Assembly (NCBI RefSeq): GCF_001894985.1
Contig: NZ_BCXG01000017.1
Coordinates: 1-64,000, forward strand
Length of the DNA: 64,000 bases
From: Rhodococcus tukisamuensis NBRC 100609
Lineage (GTDB): Bacteria > Actinomycetota > Actinomycetes > Mycobacteriales > Mycobacteriaceae
Direction: 5' to 3'
The position numbers were made by a program, and so were the translations under genes. Below the pieces are notes generated by a model. The model made no database searches and was not told the origin of the DNA. It was given only the letters and a program-made list of their open reading frames with translations. Below, piece by piece: positions 19,423 through 27,664 of this stretch. Every line of letters starts with the position of its first letter. Position 1 is the stretch's first letter.

Positions 19423-20538
19423 TTACGGAAGCGGCGCGGGGGCGGGGGCGGCCCCCGGTGCCCCCGGCGCGGGTGCCGGCGCGCCAGGGGGGCCGGGCGC
19501 GGCAGCCGGTGCTCCCGGGGTCCCCTCGGGGGCGGGCGCCGGCGGGCAGAAGATCAGGCACGGCAGTTCCGGCAGCGCGGGCAGGCCCGGGATCAGCGGC
19601 GCGGGGGCGGGGGCCTGCGGTGACGCGGGCGCTGCGGCGTCCAGCGCGGGCGAGTGGTCGCCGATCCTGGCCGGGTCGGCCGGCTTCGTCGGCGCGACGG
19701 GTGTGGCGGGTTCGGTGGTGACATCCGGGATCGAACCCGCGGTCGGGGTGCCGCCCGCGGCGTAGGCGGCCGACCAGGCCAGCACGTTCGACGCGTACGC
19801 GGCCGAATTGTTGTACCGCAGCACCGCCTTGAGTTCCTGGGCCGGCTCGCGCAGGTTCAGCCCGCCGGAGCAGAGGTACCGCGCGGCCGCGAGTGAGGCG
19901 TCGAAGACGTTGTTCGGGTCCGAGACGCCGTCGTCGTTGCCGTCCGCGGCGTAGCGGGCCCAGGTGCCGGGAATGAACTGCATCGGCCCCACCGCGCGGT
20001 CGTGCCGGGGGTCCCCGTCGAGTCGGCCGCCGTCGGTGTCGGCGATGACGTTGTTGCCGGCCAGCGTGCCGTCCAGGGTCGGGCCGAGGATTCCGGTCAC
20101 GGTGGTGCCCGTGGCGTCGGTGCGCCCGCCGCCGGCATGCCCGGACTCGATCCGGCCGATCCCGGCCAGCAGGTGCCAGCTCACGCCGCAGCCCGGGGCC
20201 TGCGTGGCCATGGTGGCCTCCGCGGCCCGGTAGGCGCCCAGCACCAGCTCCGGGATGCCCAGCGCACTCAGCGAGACCGGGATCGGGGTGAGCTTCTCGG
20301 CCACCGCTGGCGGCAGCTCGAACCGGACCGGCGGGGGCGGGGTGTAGGCGCGGGGGGTGCGGACGGGGCGCGGGGCCGGCGCGATCAGTCCCACCGTGCC
20401 GGTGGGTGCGGCGACGGCCGGAGCCGGAGCCGGCTCGGTGGCCAGGTCCGACGCGTTAACGGCACCTGCGGACGACACGGCCGTCGCGAGCGACACCAGC
20501 ACTGTTGCGGCCGCGGTCGCCATCCCCCTGATCCGCAT
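19423..20538 (-). CDS. Secreted lytic transglycosylase, second paralogue with long Pro/Ala tail
   Basis: A 371-residue paralogue of the neighbouring protein. Signal peptide MRIRGMATAAATVLVSLATAVSSAGA, Pro-rich linker, then the same domain: GIGRIESGHAGGG, DGGRLDGDPRHDRAVGPMQF, DGNDDGVSDPNNVFDAS, AVLRYNNSAAYASNVLAWSAAYAAG. Unlike its neighbour it continues with about 110 residues of low-complexity Ala/Pro/Gly including a CLIFC pair; the tail may span or anchor in the wall. The ATG has GAGGAGGG before it. The two genes probably arose by tandem duplication; M. tuberculosis has one at this place. Confidence 0.87.
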   Translation of the reverse strand: MRIRGMATAAATVLVSLATAVSSAGAVNASDLATEPAPAPAVAAPTGTVGLIAPAPRPVRTPRAYTPPPPVRFELPPAVAEKLTPIPVSLSALGIPELVLGAYRAAEATMATQAPGCGVSWHLLAGIGRIESGHAGGGRTDATGTTVTGILGPTLDGTLAGNNVIADTDGGRLDGDPRHDRAVGPMQFIPGTWARYAADGNDDGVSDPNNVFDASLAAARYLCSGGLNLREPAQELKAVLRYNNSAAYASNVLAWSAAYAAGGTPTAGSIPDVTTEPATPVAPTKPADPARIGDHSPALDAAAPASPQAPAPAPLIPGLPALPELPCLIFCPPAPAPEGTPGAPAAAPGPPGAPAPAPGAPGAAPAPAPLP

Positions 20539-20649
20539 TCACCCTCCTCGGCACGTCGCCCCCCGGAAATGTGATTCAGGTTACATAACGGAAACGGCCG
20601 TGTTCACCTTTTGTATCGGCGGCGGAGCAGGGTTCGCTACGGCCGGCGG

Positions 20650-21156
20650 TCAGCCGCGCGGCGTCCGGGTGACGTCGGCGTCGCGGTCGGCTAGCAGGCC
20701 CTTGATCTCGTCGAGTTCGCGGCGCAGGTAGTCGCGCGTGGCGACCTCGCCCACCGCGATCCGCAGCGCAGCGAGTTCCCGGGCCAGGAACTCGGTGTCC
20801 GCCTTCGTCTGCTCGGCCCGGGCCCGGTCCTCCTCGAGCGAGACCCGGTCGCGGTTCTCCTGACGGTTCTGTGCCAGGAGGATCAGCGGCGCCGCGTAGG
20901 CGGCCTGGGTGGAGAAGGCCAGGTTCAGCAGGATGAAGGGGTACGGATCCCACTGCAGTCCCACGGCGGTGATGTTGAGGGCGATCCACACGATCACCAC
21001 CGCGGTCTGGATGACCAGGTACTTGCCGGTGCCGAGGAAGCGGGCGATCGACTCGCTGACCCGGCCGACGGCCTCGACGTCGATGTTCAGGCCCAGGCGC
21101 CGCGGACCGCGGGGCGTGTCCAGGCGCTGACGGTCGGGGGTGGACTTCTCACTCAT
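20650..21156 (-). CDS. DUF1003 membrane protein (Rv1231c-like)
   Basis: A 168-residue protein with two transmembrane helices (VIQTAVVIVWIALNITAV and PFILLNLAFSTQAAYAAPLILLA) and the DUF1003 hallmark FILLNLAFS...YAAPLILLAQNRQ. A charged coiled-coil-like cytoplasmic tail follows. Function is unknown. Its ATG lies 8 bp inside the 3' end of the MgtE-like gene, so the two are translationally coupled; the same pair occurs in mycobacteria, suggesting a joint role in cation homeostasis. Confidence 0.9.
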   Translation of the reverse strand: MSEKSTPDRQRLDTPRGPRRLGLNIDVEAVGRVSESIARFLGTGKYLVIQTAVVIVWIALNITAVGLQWDPYPFILLNLAFSTQAAYAAPLILLAQNRQENRDRVSLEEDRARAEQTKADTEFLARELAALRIAVGEVATRDYLRRELDEIKGLLADRDADVTRTPRG

Positions 21157-22420
21157 CGTCTTCCGCCTCCTCGCGCCAGTCGGTCGGCAGCAGGTGATCG
21201 AGCACGTCGTCGACGGCGACCGCGCCGAGCAGGTGCTCCTCGTCGTCGACCACCGGCCCGCACACCAGGTTGTACCGGGCGAAGTACCGGGTCACCGTGG
21301 TCAGCGAGTCCTCGGGGTCGAGCCGGGTCAAGTCGGTGTCAAGGATGCCGCCGACCAGTGTTGCGGGTGGTTCGCGCAGCAGCCGTTGCAGGTGCACGCA
21401 GCCCAGGTAGCGCCCGGTGGGGGTGGAGATCGGGGGCCGGACCACGAACGCGATGCTCGCCAGGGCGGGTGTCAGGTCGGGGTGCCGGGCCCGGGCCAGG
21501 GCCTCGGCCACCGTCGTGGCCGGGGTCAGGATCACCGGTTCCGGGGTCATCAGGCCGCCGGCCGTGTCGGGGGAGTGCTGAAGCAGCCGTCGGACGGGTT
21601 CCGAGTCCACCGGATCCATCAGCTGCAGCAGCGACTCGGCCTCGGCGTCGGGCAGCTCGCCGAGCAGGTCGGCGGCGTCGTCGGGGTCCATGGCCTCGAG
21701 CACGTCCGCGGCACGCTCCACCTCGAGGTGCATCAGCAGATCCGTCTGGGAGTCGGTGGGCAGCTCCTGCACCACGTCCGCGAGCCGCTCGTCGTCGAGC
21801 GCGATCGCCAGCTCGTACCGGCGCTTGTCCGGCAGGTCCCGCATCGCGTTGGCCACGTCGGCGGGCCGCATCCCCTCGAACTGGGCCAGCAGTTGGGCGA
21901 CGCCCTGGCCGGGCAGTGCCAGCTGGGACTGGGTCAGGCCCTGCACGTGTGGCCACTCCACGACATGCACGGCGGCACGGCGGGAGAGCCGTCCGCGCGG
22001 CCGCTGGACGGCGACCCGGGAGACGACCCAGTCGCGGGTGCGTGTCAGCTCGATGCCGAGGTCCACCACCAGCACGTCCTGGCCGGCGAGCTCCTCGAGT
22101 TCGGGGTCGTCGATCCGCACCGGGGTGTCGAGGACCTGCGCGAGGACCAGTACCTCGCCCGGCTTCTGGGCGAACCTGCGCAGGCTCACGTTCCCGGTGA
22201 CCGTGACCGAGCCGGGGGCGATCGCCGTCACCCGCAGCATCGGGATGAAGATCCGGCCCCGGGTGAGCAGTTCCACGACCAGTCCGAGCACCCGCGGTCG
22301 CTGCCGTCCCACGCGAATGGTGATGACGACGTCACGCACCCTGCCGATCGATTCGCCGTCAGGTCCGAGCACCACCAGGCCCGCGAGCCTGGCTGCGAAG
22401 ACCTTGCTCACTGCTGCCAT
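21149..22420 (-). CDS. MgtE-N/CBS-domain protein (Rv1232c-like)
   Basis: A 423-residue soluble protein: an N-terminal PRC-barrel-like part (VFAARLAGLVVLGPDGESIGRVRDVV), a middle MgtE N-domain of helical repeats (MRPADVANAMRDLPDKRRYELA, LEAMDPDDAADLLGELPDAEAE) and two C-terminal CBS motifs. It resembles the cytosolic regulatory half of the MgtE magnesium channel but lacks any transmembrane domain, so it may sense magnesium or nucleotides for another partner. The ATG at 22420 is chosen on the leaderless -10 TAGCCT (22433-22428, 7-nt spacer). It is coupled to DUF1003. Confidence 0.88.
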   Translation of the reverse strand: MAAVSKVFAARLAGLVVLGPDGESIGRVRDVVITIRVGRQRPRVLGLVVELLTRGRIFIPMLRVTAIAPGSVTVTGNVSLRRFAQKPGEVLVLAQVLDTPVRIDDPELEELAGQDVLVVDLGIELTRTRDWVVSRVAVQRPRGRLSRRAAVHVVEWPHVQGLTQSQLALPGQGVAQLLAQFEGMRPADVANAMRDLPDKRRYELAIALDDERLADVVQELPTDSQTDLLMHLEVERAADVLEAMDPDDAADLLGELPDAEAESLLQLMDPVDSEPVRRLLQHSPDTAGGLMTPEPVILTPATTVAEALARARHPDLTPALASIAFVVRPPISTPTGRYLGCVHLQRLLREPPATLVGGILDTDLTRLDPEDSLTTVTRYFARYNLVCGPVVDDEEHLLGAVAVDDVLDHLLPTDWREEAEDDE

Positions 22421-22518
22421 GATGGCAAGGCTAATTCGCTCGGTGTCCCGACGTCGGATCGCGGGCTGGTAGACGCGGTTCTCCGGGGGCACACCACCCC
22501 ATTTTTCTGGAGGTCCTC

Positions 22519-23475
22519 ATGGTGCACGCGCGTTCGCGGCGGTCCGTCCTGGCGGTCCCCGGCAGCAGCCGGAAGATGATCGAGAAGGCGAAGGGCCTGC
22601 CCGCCGACGAGGTCTTCCTCGACCTCGAGGACGCGGTCGCGCCCATCGCAAAGGCGCAGGCGCGCAGCGAGATTGTCGACGCACTGAACTCCGACGGATG
22701 GGGCGGGCAGATCAAGGTCGTCCGGGTCAACGACTGGACCACCGAGTGGACGTACGCCGACGTCGTCGAGGTCGTCTCCGGCGCGGGCGCCAACCTGGAC
22801 GCGATCCTGCTTCCGAAGGTGACCGAGGCGGCTCACGTGCAGGCGCTGGACCTGCTGCTGACCCAGGTGGAGAAGGCCAACGGGCTCGAGGTGGGACGGA
22901 TCGGCATCGAGGCGCAGATCGAGAATGCGCTCGGGCTCACCAACATCGACGCCATCGCGACGGCCAGTCCCCGGGTGCAGACCCTGGTGTTCGGTCCGGC
23001 GGACTTCATGGCGAGCATCAACATGCGGACCCTGGTGGTGGGGGAGCAGCCGGACGGGTACGACACCGGCGACGCCTACCACCACATCCTGATGACCATC
23101 CTGATGGCCGCTCGCGCCCACGGCCTCGAGGCGATCGACGGTCCCTACCTGCAGATCCGCGACGTCGAAGCCTTCCGGCGGGCGGCGGGGCGCACGGCGG
23201 CGCTCGGCTTCGACGGCAAGTGGGTGCTGCACCCCACCCAGATCGACGCGGCCAACGAGGCGTTCAGCCCGCGCCAGGCCGACTACGACCGCGCCGAGAT
23301 GATCCTCGACGCCTACGAGTTCCACACCTCCGCGGCCGGTGGTGGCAGGGGTGCCGCGATGCTCGGGGACGAGATGATCGACGAGGCGAGCGCGAAGATG
23401 GCGCAGGTGATCGCGGGCAAGGGGCGGGCGGCCGGGATGGCACGGACAATGCGGTTCGACCCCGAATCTCCGTAA
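22519..23475 (+). CDS. HpcH/HpaI-family CoA-ester lyase (CitE/malyl-CoA lyase-like)
   Basis: A 318-residue TIM-barrel enzyme of the CitE/malyl-CoA lyase group. Motifs: RRSVLAVPGSS, VFLDLEDAVAPIAK with acidic residues, ILLPKVTEA, the metal-ligand Glu in GIEAQIENALGL, the metal-ligand Asp in FGPADFMAS, and GFDGKWVLHPTQIDAANEAF. The family cleaves or condenses 3-hydroxy-acyl-CoA esters such as malyl-CoA, methylmalyl-CoA or citramalyl-CoA. Length and the long C-terminal lid resemble malyl/methylmalyl-CoA lyases more than short CitE. It stands alone, so the pathway is not set by context. The ATG has GGAGG 6 nt upstream. Confidence 0.85.
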   Translation: MVHARSRRSVLAVPGSSRKMIEKAKGLPADEVFLDLEDAVAPIAKAQARSEIVDALNSDGWGGQIKVVRVNDWTTEWTYADVVEVVSGAGANLDAILLPKVTEAAHVQALDLLLTQVEKANGLEVGRIGIEAQIENALGLTNIDAIATASPRVQTLVFGPADFMASINMRTLVVGEQPDGYDTGDAYHHILMTILMAARAHGLEAIDGPYLQIRDVEAFRRAAGRTAALGFDGKWVLHPTQIDAANEAFSPRQADYDRAEMILDAYEFHTSAAGGGRGAAMLGDEMIDEASAKMAQVIAGKGRAAGMARTMRFDPESP

Positions 23476-23571
23476 AATGGACATCGGCGGACGCTCGCAC
23501 CATCCTGGTGAGGGCACGCCCGGCCCGGTACCGCCGAGAACCGACCGACCGACCACGATGGAGCGCCGACG

Positions 23572-24063
23572 ATGACCAATCCTCTCGCACAGCCGAATAG
23601 GACCGGACGAGGCGGGTTGCCCACCCCACCCAGCGGCTGGCCGATCGGCTCCTACCCCACGTACGCGGAGGCGCAGCGCGCCGTCGACTACCTGTCCGAC
23701 CAGCAGTTCTCGGTGGAGGACGTCACCATCGTCGGTGTCGACCTGATGCAGGTCGAGCGGGTGCTCGGCCGGCTCACCTGGGCGAAAGTCATTGGCGGGG
23801 GGATCGTTTCGGGTGCGTGGCTCGGCGTGTTCCTCGGCCTGCTGCTGGGGCTGTTCACCGACAGCCTGCTCGGCCCGCTGGTCGCCGGCATCCTGGGCGG
23901 CATCGTGTTCGGTCTGATCTCCGCGGTGATCCCGTACGCGGCGACCCGGGGCCAGCGCGACTTCGCCTCCACGATGCAGCTGGTCGCCGGCCGTTACGAC
24001 GTGCTGTGCGAACCGAAGACCGCGGAGCGCGCCCGAGACCTGCTGGCCAAGCTGGCGATCTAG
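23572..24063 (+). CDS. General-stress-type membrane protein (Rv1234-like)
   Basis: A 163-residue protein. Residues 20-60 (IGSYPTYAEAQRAVDYLSDQQFSVEDVTIVGVDL) match the GSP17M-like stress domain. Three hydrophobic segments follow (VIGGGIVSGAWLGVFLGLLLG, LVAGILGGIVFGLISAVIPY), then a C-terminal ligand-type strand region (QLVAGRYDVLCEP). Function is unknown; glycine-rich helices suggest an intramembrane oligomer. The ATG has GGAG upstream. The orthologue Rv1234 occupies the corresponding place in mycobacteria. Confidence 0.82.
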   Translation: MTNPLAQPNRTGRGGLPTPPSGWPIGSYPTYAEAQRAVDYLSDQQFSVEDVTIVGVDLMQVERVLGRLTWAKVIGGGIVSGAWLGVFLGLLLGLFTDSLLGPLVAGILGGIVFGLISAVIPYAATRGQRDFASTMQLVAGRYDVLCEPKTAERARDLLAKLAI

Positions 24064-24071
24064 GCGACCGC

Positions 24072-24101
24072 CGCCGCGCGTGTGGGGAGGAACGCGCGGC
24101 G
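24072..24101 (+). terminator. Hairpin terminator after the stress membrane protein
   Basis: GCCGCGCGT (24073-24081) and ACGCGCGGC (24092-24100) form a perfect 9-bp stem, extendable by one pair, with a 10-nt loop. It begins 9 bp after the stop codon. Confidence 0.6.
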
Positions 24102-24415
24102 ACGGCGCCCGGCCGGACTCAGCTCCCGAAGTTCAGCCCGCCGGGCAGCTGGGGGAGCGGAGGGGCCGGGGGGCTGCCAGTTGTCGCCCCGGTCCCTGTC
24201 GTGGTGGTATTCACAGCAGGGTCCCGGGACGGACGCGGGGCGAGTCGAATCCTGTGCTGGAGAACATGAATGGCCTGATCAGGGCGGTCCGGTGCGGTGG
24301 CGTGGAGAGCGCCGCGGGAACGCTTCCTGTCCGCTGCCGCTGCCGGCCGGCTGTGAGTTCGACGGTTCTGTCCTAGCCTGGGGCCCGTCACGTCGATCGC
24401 GCGGGAGGTGTGCCG
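24102..24415. other. Gene-poor spacer with a possible minus-strand gene remnant
   Basis: No convincing gene fills this 314-bp stretch. On the minus strand, bases 24214-24119 can be read as about 30 residues, rich in Thr then Pro, ending PPLPQLPGGLNFGS and a stop, which looks like the C-terminus of a secreted low-complexity protein. Upstream sequence on that strand lacks a start, domain or signal peptide. It may be the truncated end of a lost gene. TAGCCT at 24374-24379 is a candidate -10 for the HTH_42 gene downstream. Confidence 0.35.
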
Positions 24416-25540
24416 GTGGCAGGTGGAACGACCCGAGAACGGCTGACGGCCGGGGCGCTCTCGCGCGCCACCCTGGACCGCCAGCACCTGCTGCGGCGCC
24501 GCGACGGCACGGCACTCGACCTGGTCGGGCACCTTTACGGGTTGCAGGCGCAGTCGCCGTCGGCGCCGTACTACGCGCTGTGGGCGAGGCTCGCCGACTT
24601 CGACCCTTCCGAGCTGTCGGACCTGATCGCCGATCGGCAGGTGGTGCGCATGGTCCTGATGCGCGGCACGGTGCACGCGGTCACCGCGGCCGACGCCCTG
24701 GCGCTGCGGCCCTGGGTGCAGCCGATCATGGACACGGACCTACGCACCAACACCGCGCACCGCGAGGCACTGGCCGGGCTGGACACCGCGGAACTCGCCG
24801 CGGTGAGCCGTGACCTGCTCGACGCCACTCCGATGACAATGGCCGCCCTGCGTCCGCTGCTGGCGCGGCACTGGCCGGACCGCGACCCGGCGGCACTCGC
24901 CCATGCGGCGCGGTGCCTGCTGCCGCTGGTGCAGGTGCCCCCGCGCGGCCTGTGGGGGCGCTCGGGGCAGCCGGTGTGCGCCACCGTCGAGAACTGGCTC
25001 GGCGCCCCGGACCCGACGCGGCCCGAGCCGGAGCGACTGCTGCTGCGGTACCTGGCCGCCTACGGCCCGGCGAGCGTCGCGGACGCCCAGGCGTGGTCGG
25101 GGCTGACCCGGCTGGCGGAGGTGTTCGAACGGCTGCGGCCGCGGCTGCGGGTGTTCCTCGACGAGGACGGGGCGGAGCTCTTCGACCTGCCCGACGCGTC
25201 GCGTCCGGACCCGTCGTGCGCGGTGCCGGTGCGGATCCTCGCGCCCTTCGACAGTGTGCTCCTCGGCCACGCGAACCGGACCCGGGTGATCTCGGACGAG
25301 CACCGCAAGGTGGTGTTCACCGTGAACGGGATCATCAAGCCGACGATCTTGGTCGACGGGACGGTGGCCGGGTTCGTCACCGTCACTGCCAAGAAGGGGG
25401 TCGGCGTCGTGGAGGTCACGACATTCCGGCGCCTGGGGAACAGTGTCGAGTCGGAGGTCGCGTCAGAGGCGTTGCGGCTGTTGCGTTTCGCGCATCGCGG
25501 CGCCGACAGTCACGACGTCCGGTTCACTCCGATACCGTGA
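24416..25540 (+). CDS. Winged-helix DNA-binding-domain protein (HTH_42)
   Basis: A 374-residue protein of the HTH_42 family (related to YcaQ/AlkX): LDRQHLLRRRDGTALDLVGHLYGLQAQSPSAPYYALWARL at the start is diagnostic, with VLMRGTVHAVTAADA, LLLRYLAAYGPASVADAQAWSGL and the C-terminal LAPFDSVLLGHANRTRVIS. Family members include DNA glycosylases that unhook crosslinks, but many actinobacterial ones are uncharacterised. The catalytic QxQ-type motif is represented by LQAQSP. GTG 24416 has GGGAGG 7 nt upstream and is preferred to GTG 24410. Its last 78 bp overlap the convergent membrane-protein gene. Confidence 0.82.
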   Translation: MAGGTTRERLTAGALSRATLDRQHLLRRRDGTALDLVGHLYGLQAQSPSAPYYALWARLADFDPSELSDLIADRQVVRMVLMRGTVHAVTAADALALRPWVQPIMDTDLRTNTAHREALAGLDTAELAAVSRDLLDATPMTMAALRPLLARHWPDRDPAALAHAARCLLPLVQVPPRGLWGRSGQPVCATVENWLGAPDPTRPEPERLLLRYLAAYGPASVADAQAWSGLTRLAEVFERLRPRLRVFLDEDGAELFDLPDASRPDPSCAVPVRILAPFDSVLLGHANRTRVISDEHRKVVFTVNGIIKPTILVDGTVAGFVTVTAKKGVGVVEVTTFRRLGNSVESEVASEALRLLRFAHRGADSHDVRFTPIP

Positions 25541-26149
25541 CGCCCGCCGGACCGTGACCTGTCGGGCAATGGCGTGGGCGACGCCGACTGCCACCCCGAC
25601 CACGGCGCCCCACGCGGCGGAGACGAGTGCGCCGCCCACGAGCGAGGCCAGGTAGGCGCCCGGCCCTTCGTGCAGCACGAAACTCAGGTACACGATGCGG
25701 ACCAGGTTGCCGGCCACGACGCCGATCACGGTGGCGCCCAGGCCCGCCCAGAATGCGCGGGCCACGCCGCCGGTCGGGTGCAGCCTCGACGAGCTGACCA
25801 ACCGCATCCAGACGACGGCGATCATGACGAGCGCGGCGATCAAGTCCACCGCCCAGGATCCGGTGGTTGTCTCGCCGAGCGGCGTCAGGCGCAGCGGCGG
25901 CACCCCGAAGGGCAACCCGAGGGCGCTGGGTACGAGCAGCGCCGGCAGGTACGTCAGGGCGGTGCCGGTCAGCGCCGCGGTCCCGAAGAGAACGGAGATC
26001 ACGGCGACGGTGACCGTGCCGGCCCACGGACCGGAAGGCACTTCGTGCTCGTGCGCGGTTGACGGGTCCAGGGACCCCTCAACCGCGCACGAGCCGGGAA
26101 CCGGCCTGACCTGTGGGTTCACCGAAACAGCCTCGGGGGACTCGGACAT
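25463..26149 (-). CDS. Hypothetical membrane protein
   Basis: A 228-residue protein with a polar N-terminus of about 45 residues and four or five transmembrane segments (VTVAVISVLFGTAALTGTALTYLPALLVP, VDLIAALVMIAVVWM, AFWAGLGATVIGVVAGNLVRIVYL, GGALVSAAWGAVVGVAVGVAHAI). I do not recognise the family. The ATG at 26149 is supported by a leaderless -10 TATTGT (26161-26156) with a 6-nt spacer; longer frames upstream read antisense to the endoglycoceramidase gene. The 3' end overlaps the HTH_42 gene by 78 bp, so the last 25 residues are less certain. Confidence 0.68.
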   Translation of the reverse strand: MSESPEAVSVNPQVRPVPGSCAVEGSLDPSTAHEHEVPSGPWAGTVTVAVISVLFGTAALTGTALTYLPALLVPSALGLPFGVPPLRLTPLGETTTGSWAVDLIAALVMIAVVWMRLVSSSRLHPTGGVARAFWAGLGATVIGVVAGNLVRIVYLSFVLHEGPGAYLASLVGGALVSAAWGAVVGVAVGVAHAIARQVTVRRASRYRSEPDVVTVGAAMRETQQPQRL

Positions 26150-26209
26150 GTCGCCACAATATCGGCGTCCAGAAGACCAGGCGTGGCGAAACGGTGAAGA
26201 AGGTCGAGT

Positions 26210-27631
26210 GTGCGGCGGATCAGAGTGGTGTCCCTCTTGGTGGCCGGAGCGCTCGTCCTCACGGGCGGTGTCGGCGCTGCGCTGCGATCCGATCCCGCGC
26301 CGGCGGCGTCGTTCCTCACCGACGACGCGGGCCGAGCGCTCGTGCTGCGGGGGTTCAACACGGCGTCGAGCGCGAAGAGCACCCCGGACGGGATGCCGGA
26401 CTTCACCGAGGAGCAGCTCGCGCGTGAACATGCCGACATGGGAACCAACTTCGTCCGGTTCCTGATCTCGTGGCGGTCCGTGGAGCCGGAGCCGGGGGTC
26501 TTCGACCAGGCGTACCTCGACCGCGTCGAGGAACGCGTCGGTTGGTACGCGAAGCGCGGGTACCAGGTGATGCTCGACATGCACCAGGACCTCTGGTCCG
26601 GCGCGATCACCCCGGACGGCAAGACCGGCAACGGTGCGCCGGCGTGGGCCACGTACATGGACGGCCTGCCGGTGGGATCCCACGAGATGTGGGAGCAGTA
26701 CTACCTGGACCCCGGGGTGATCCGGGCCTTCGACAACTTCTGGAACACGACTGGTGAGCACCCGGAGCTCGCCGACCACTACGCGCAGGCGTGGCGGGCG
26801 GTGGCGCAACGGTTCTCGGACAACCCCGCCGTCGTGGCCTACGACCTCATGAACGAGCCGTACGGTGGAACCCTGCAGGGCCCGGTCTTCGAGGCCGGCC
26901 CGCTGACGGCGCTGTACCAGAAGACGGCCGACGCGATCCGCACCGTCGACCAGGACAGCTGGGTGTGCGTGGCACCGCAGGCGATGGGCGTGAACTGGGG
27001 AACGCCGAGCGGTCTCGGTCGGATCGACGATGCGCGCAACGGCGACCAGCGAATTGCCTACTGCCCGCACATCTATCCGTTGCCGATGGACCTGGGCGGC
27101 GGCTACGAGGGCACCTCACGCGACCTCGTCGACGCCACCGTCGATGCGTGGCGCGGCCACACGCTGCGCACCGCGGCGGCGCTGGGCGACGTCCCGATCA
27201 TCCTGGGGGAGTTCGGACTCGACACCACACTTCCCGGCGCACTCGACTTCGTCGAGCGCATCTACGCGACGGCAACGGAGATGGGCGCCGGCGTCAGCTA
27301 CTGGTCCCGTGATCCGGGGAGCTGGGGCCCCTACGAGGAGGACGGCACCGCACGCAACCTGGTGCCCGCCCTCGACCGCCCGTACCCCCGCGCGGTCGCC
27401 GGTACCCCGACCAGTTGGCGGGGCGGGCCCGAGCGGCTCGAGCTCACCTACCGGCCCGACGCGTCGATCTCGGCCCCGACGGAGATCTACCTGCCGGTGC
27501 GGACCTTCCCGAACGGCGCGCAGGTCTCCGGTGGCGAGGCCGCGAACTGGGACGTCGGCACCAGGATCCTGACCCTGCGTGCACCGGAGACGCCGGACGA
27601 GACCACCGTCACGCTGACCCCGGCTCACTGA
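26210..27631 (+). CDS. Secreted GH5 endoglycoceramidase-like glycosidase
   Basis: A 473-residue secreted glycosidase with signal peptide (RVVSLLVAGALVLTGGVGAALRS). The GH5 barrel shows LVLRGFNTASSAK, GTNFVRFLISWRSVEPEPG, MLDMHQDLWSG, the acid/base Glu216 in YDLMNEPYGG and the nucleophile Glu334 in ILGEFGLDT; an all-beta domain follows from about residue 390. This set matches endoglycoceramidases, which release the intact glycan from ceramide and were first characterised in Rhodococcus equi; the related endogalactosylceramidase is the main alternative. The GTG start has AAGAAGG ahead. A role in using or attacking host or environmental glycosphingolipids is inference. Confidence 0.87.
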   Translation: MRRIRVVSLLVAGALVLTGGVGAALRSDPAPAASFLTDDAGRALVLRGFNTASSAKSTPDGMPDFTEEQLAREHADMGTNFVRFLISWRSVEPEPGVFDQAYLDRVEERVGWYAKRGYQVMLDMHQDLWSGAITPDGKTGNGAPAWATYMDGLPVGSHEMWEQYYLDPGVIRAFDNFWNTTGEHPELADHYAQAWRAVAQRFSDNPAVVAYDLMNEPYGGTLQGPVFEAGPLTALYQKTADAIRTVDQDSWVCVAPQAMGVNWGTPSGLGRIDDARNGDQRIAYCPHIYPLPMDLGGGYEGTSRDLVDATVDAWRGHTLRTAAALGDVPIILGEFGLDTTLPGALDFVERIYATATEMGAGVSYWSRDPGSWGPYEEDGTARNLVPALDRPYPRAVAGTPTSWRGGPERLELTYRPDASISAPTEIYLPVRTFPNGAQVSGGEAANWDVGTRILTLRAPETPDETTVTLTPAH

Positions 27632-27664
27632 CCCTTCCGGCGGGGACCGGTGTTAGATGAGCAG

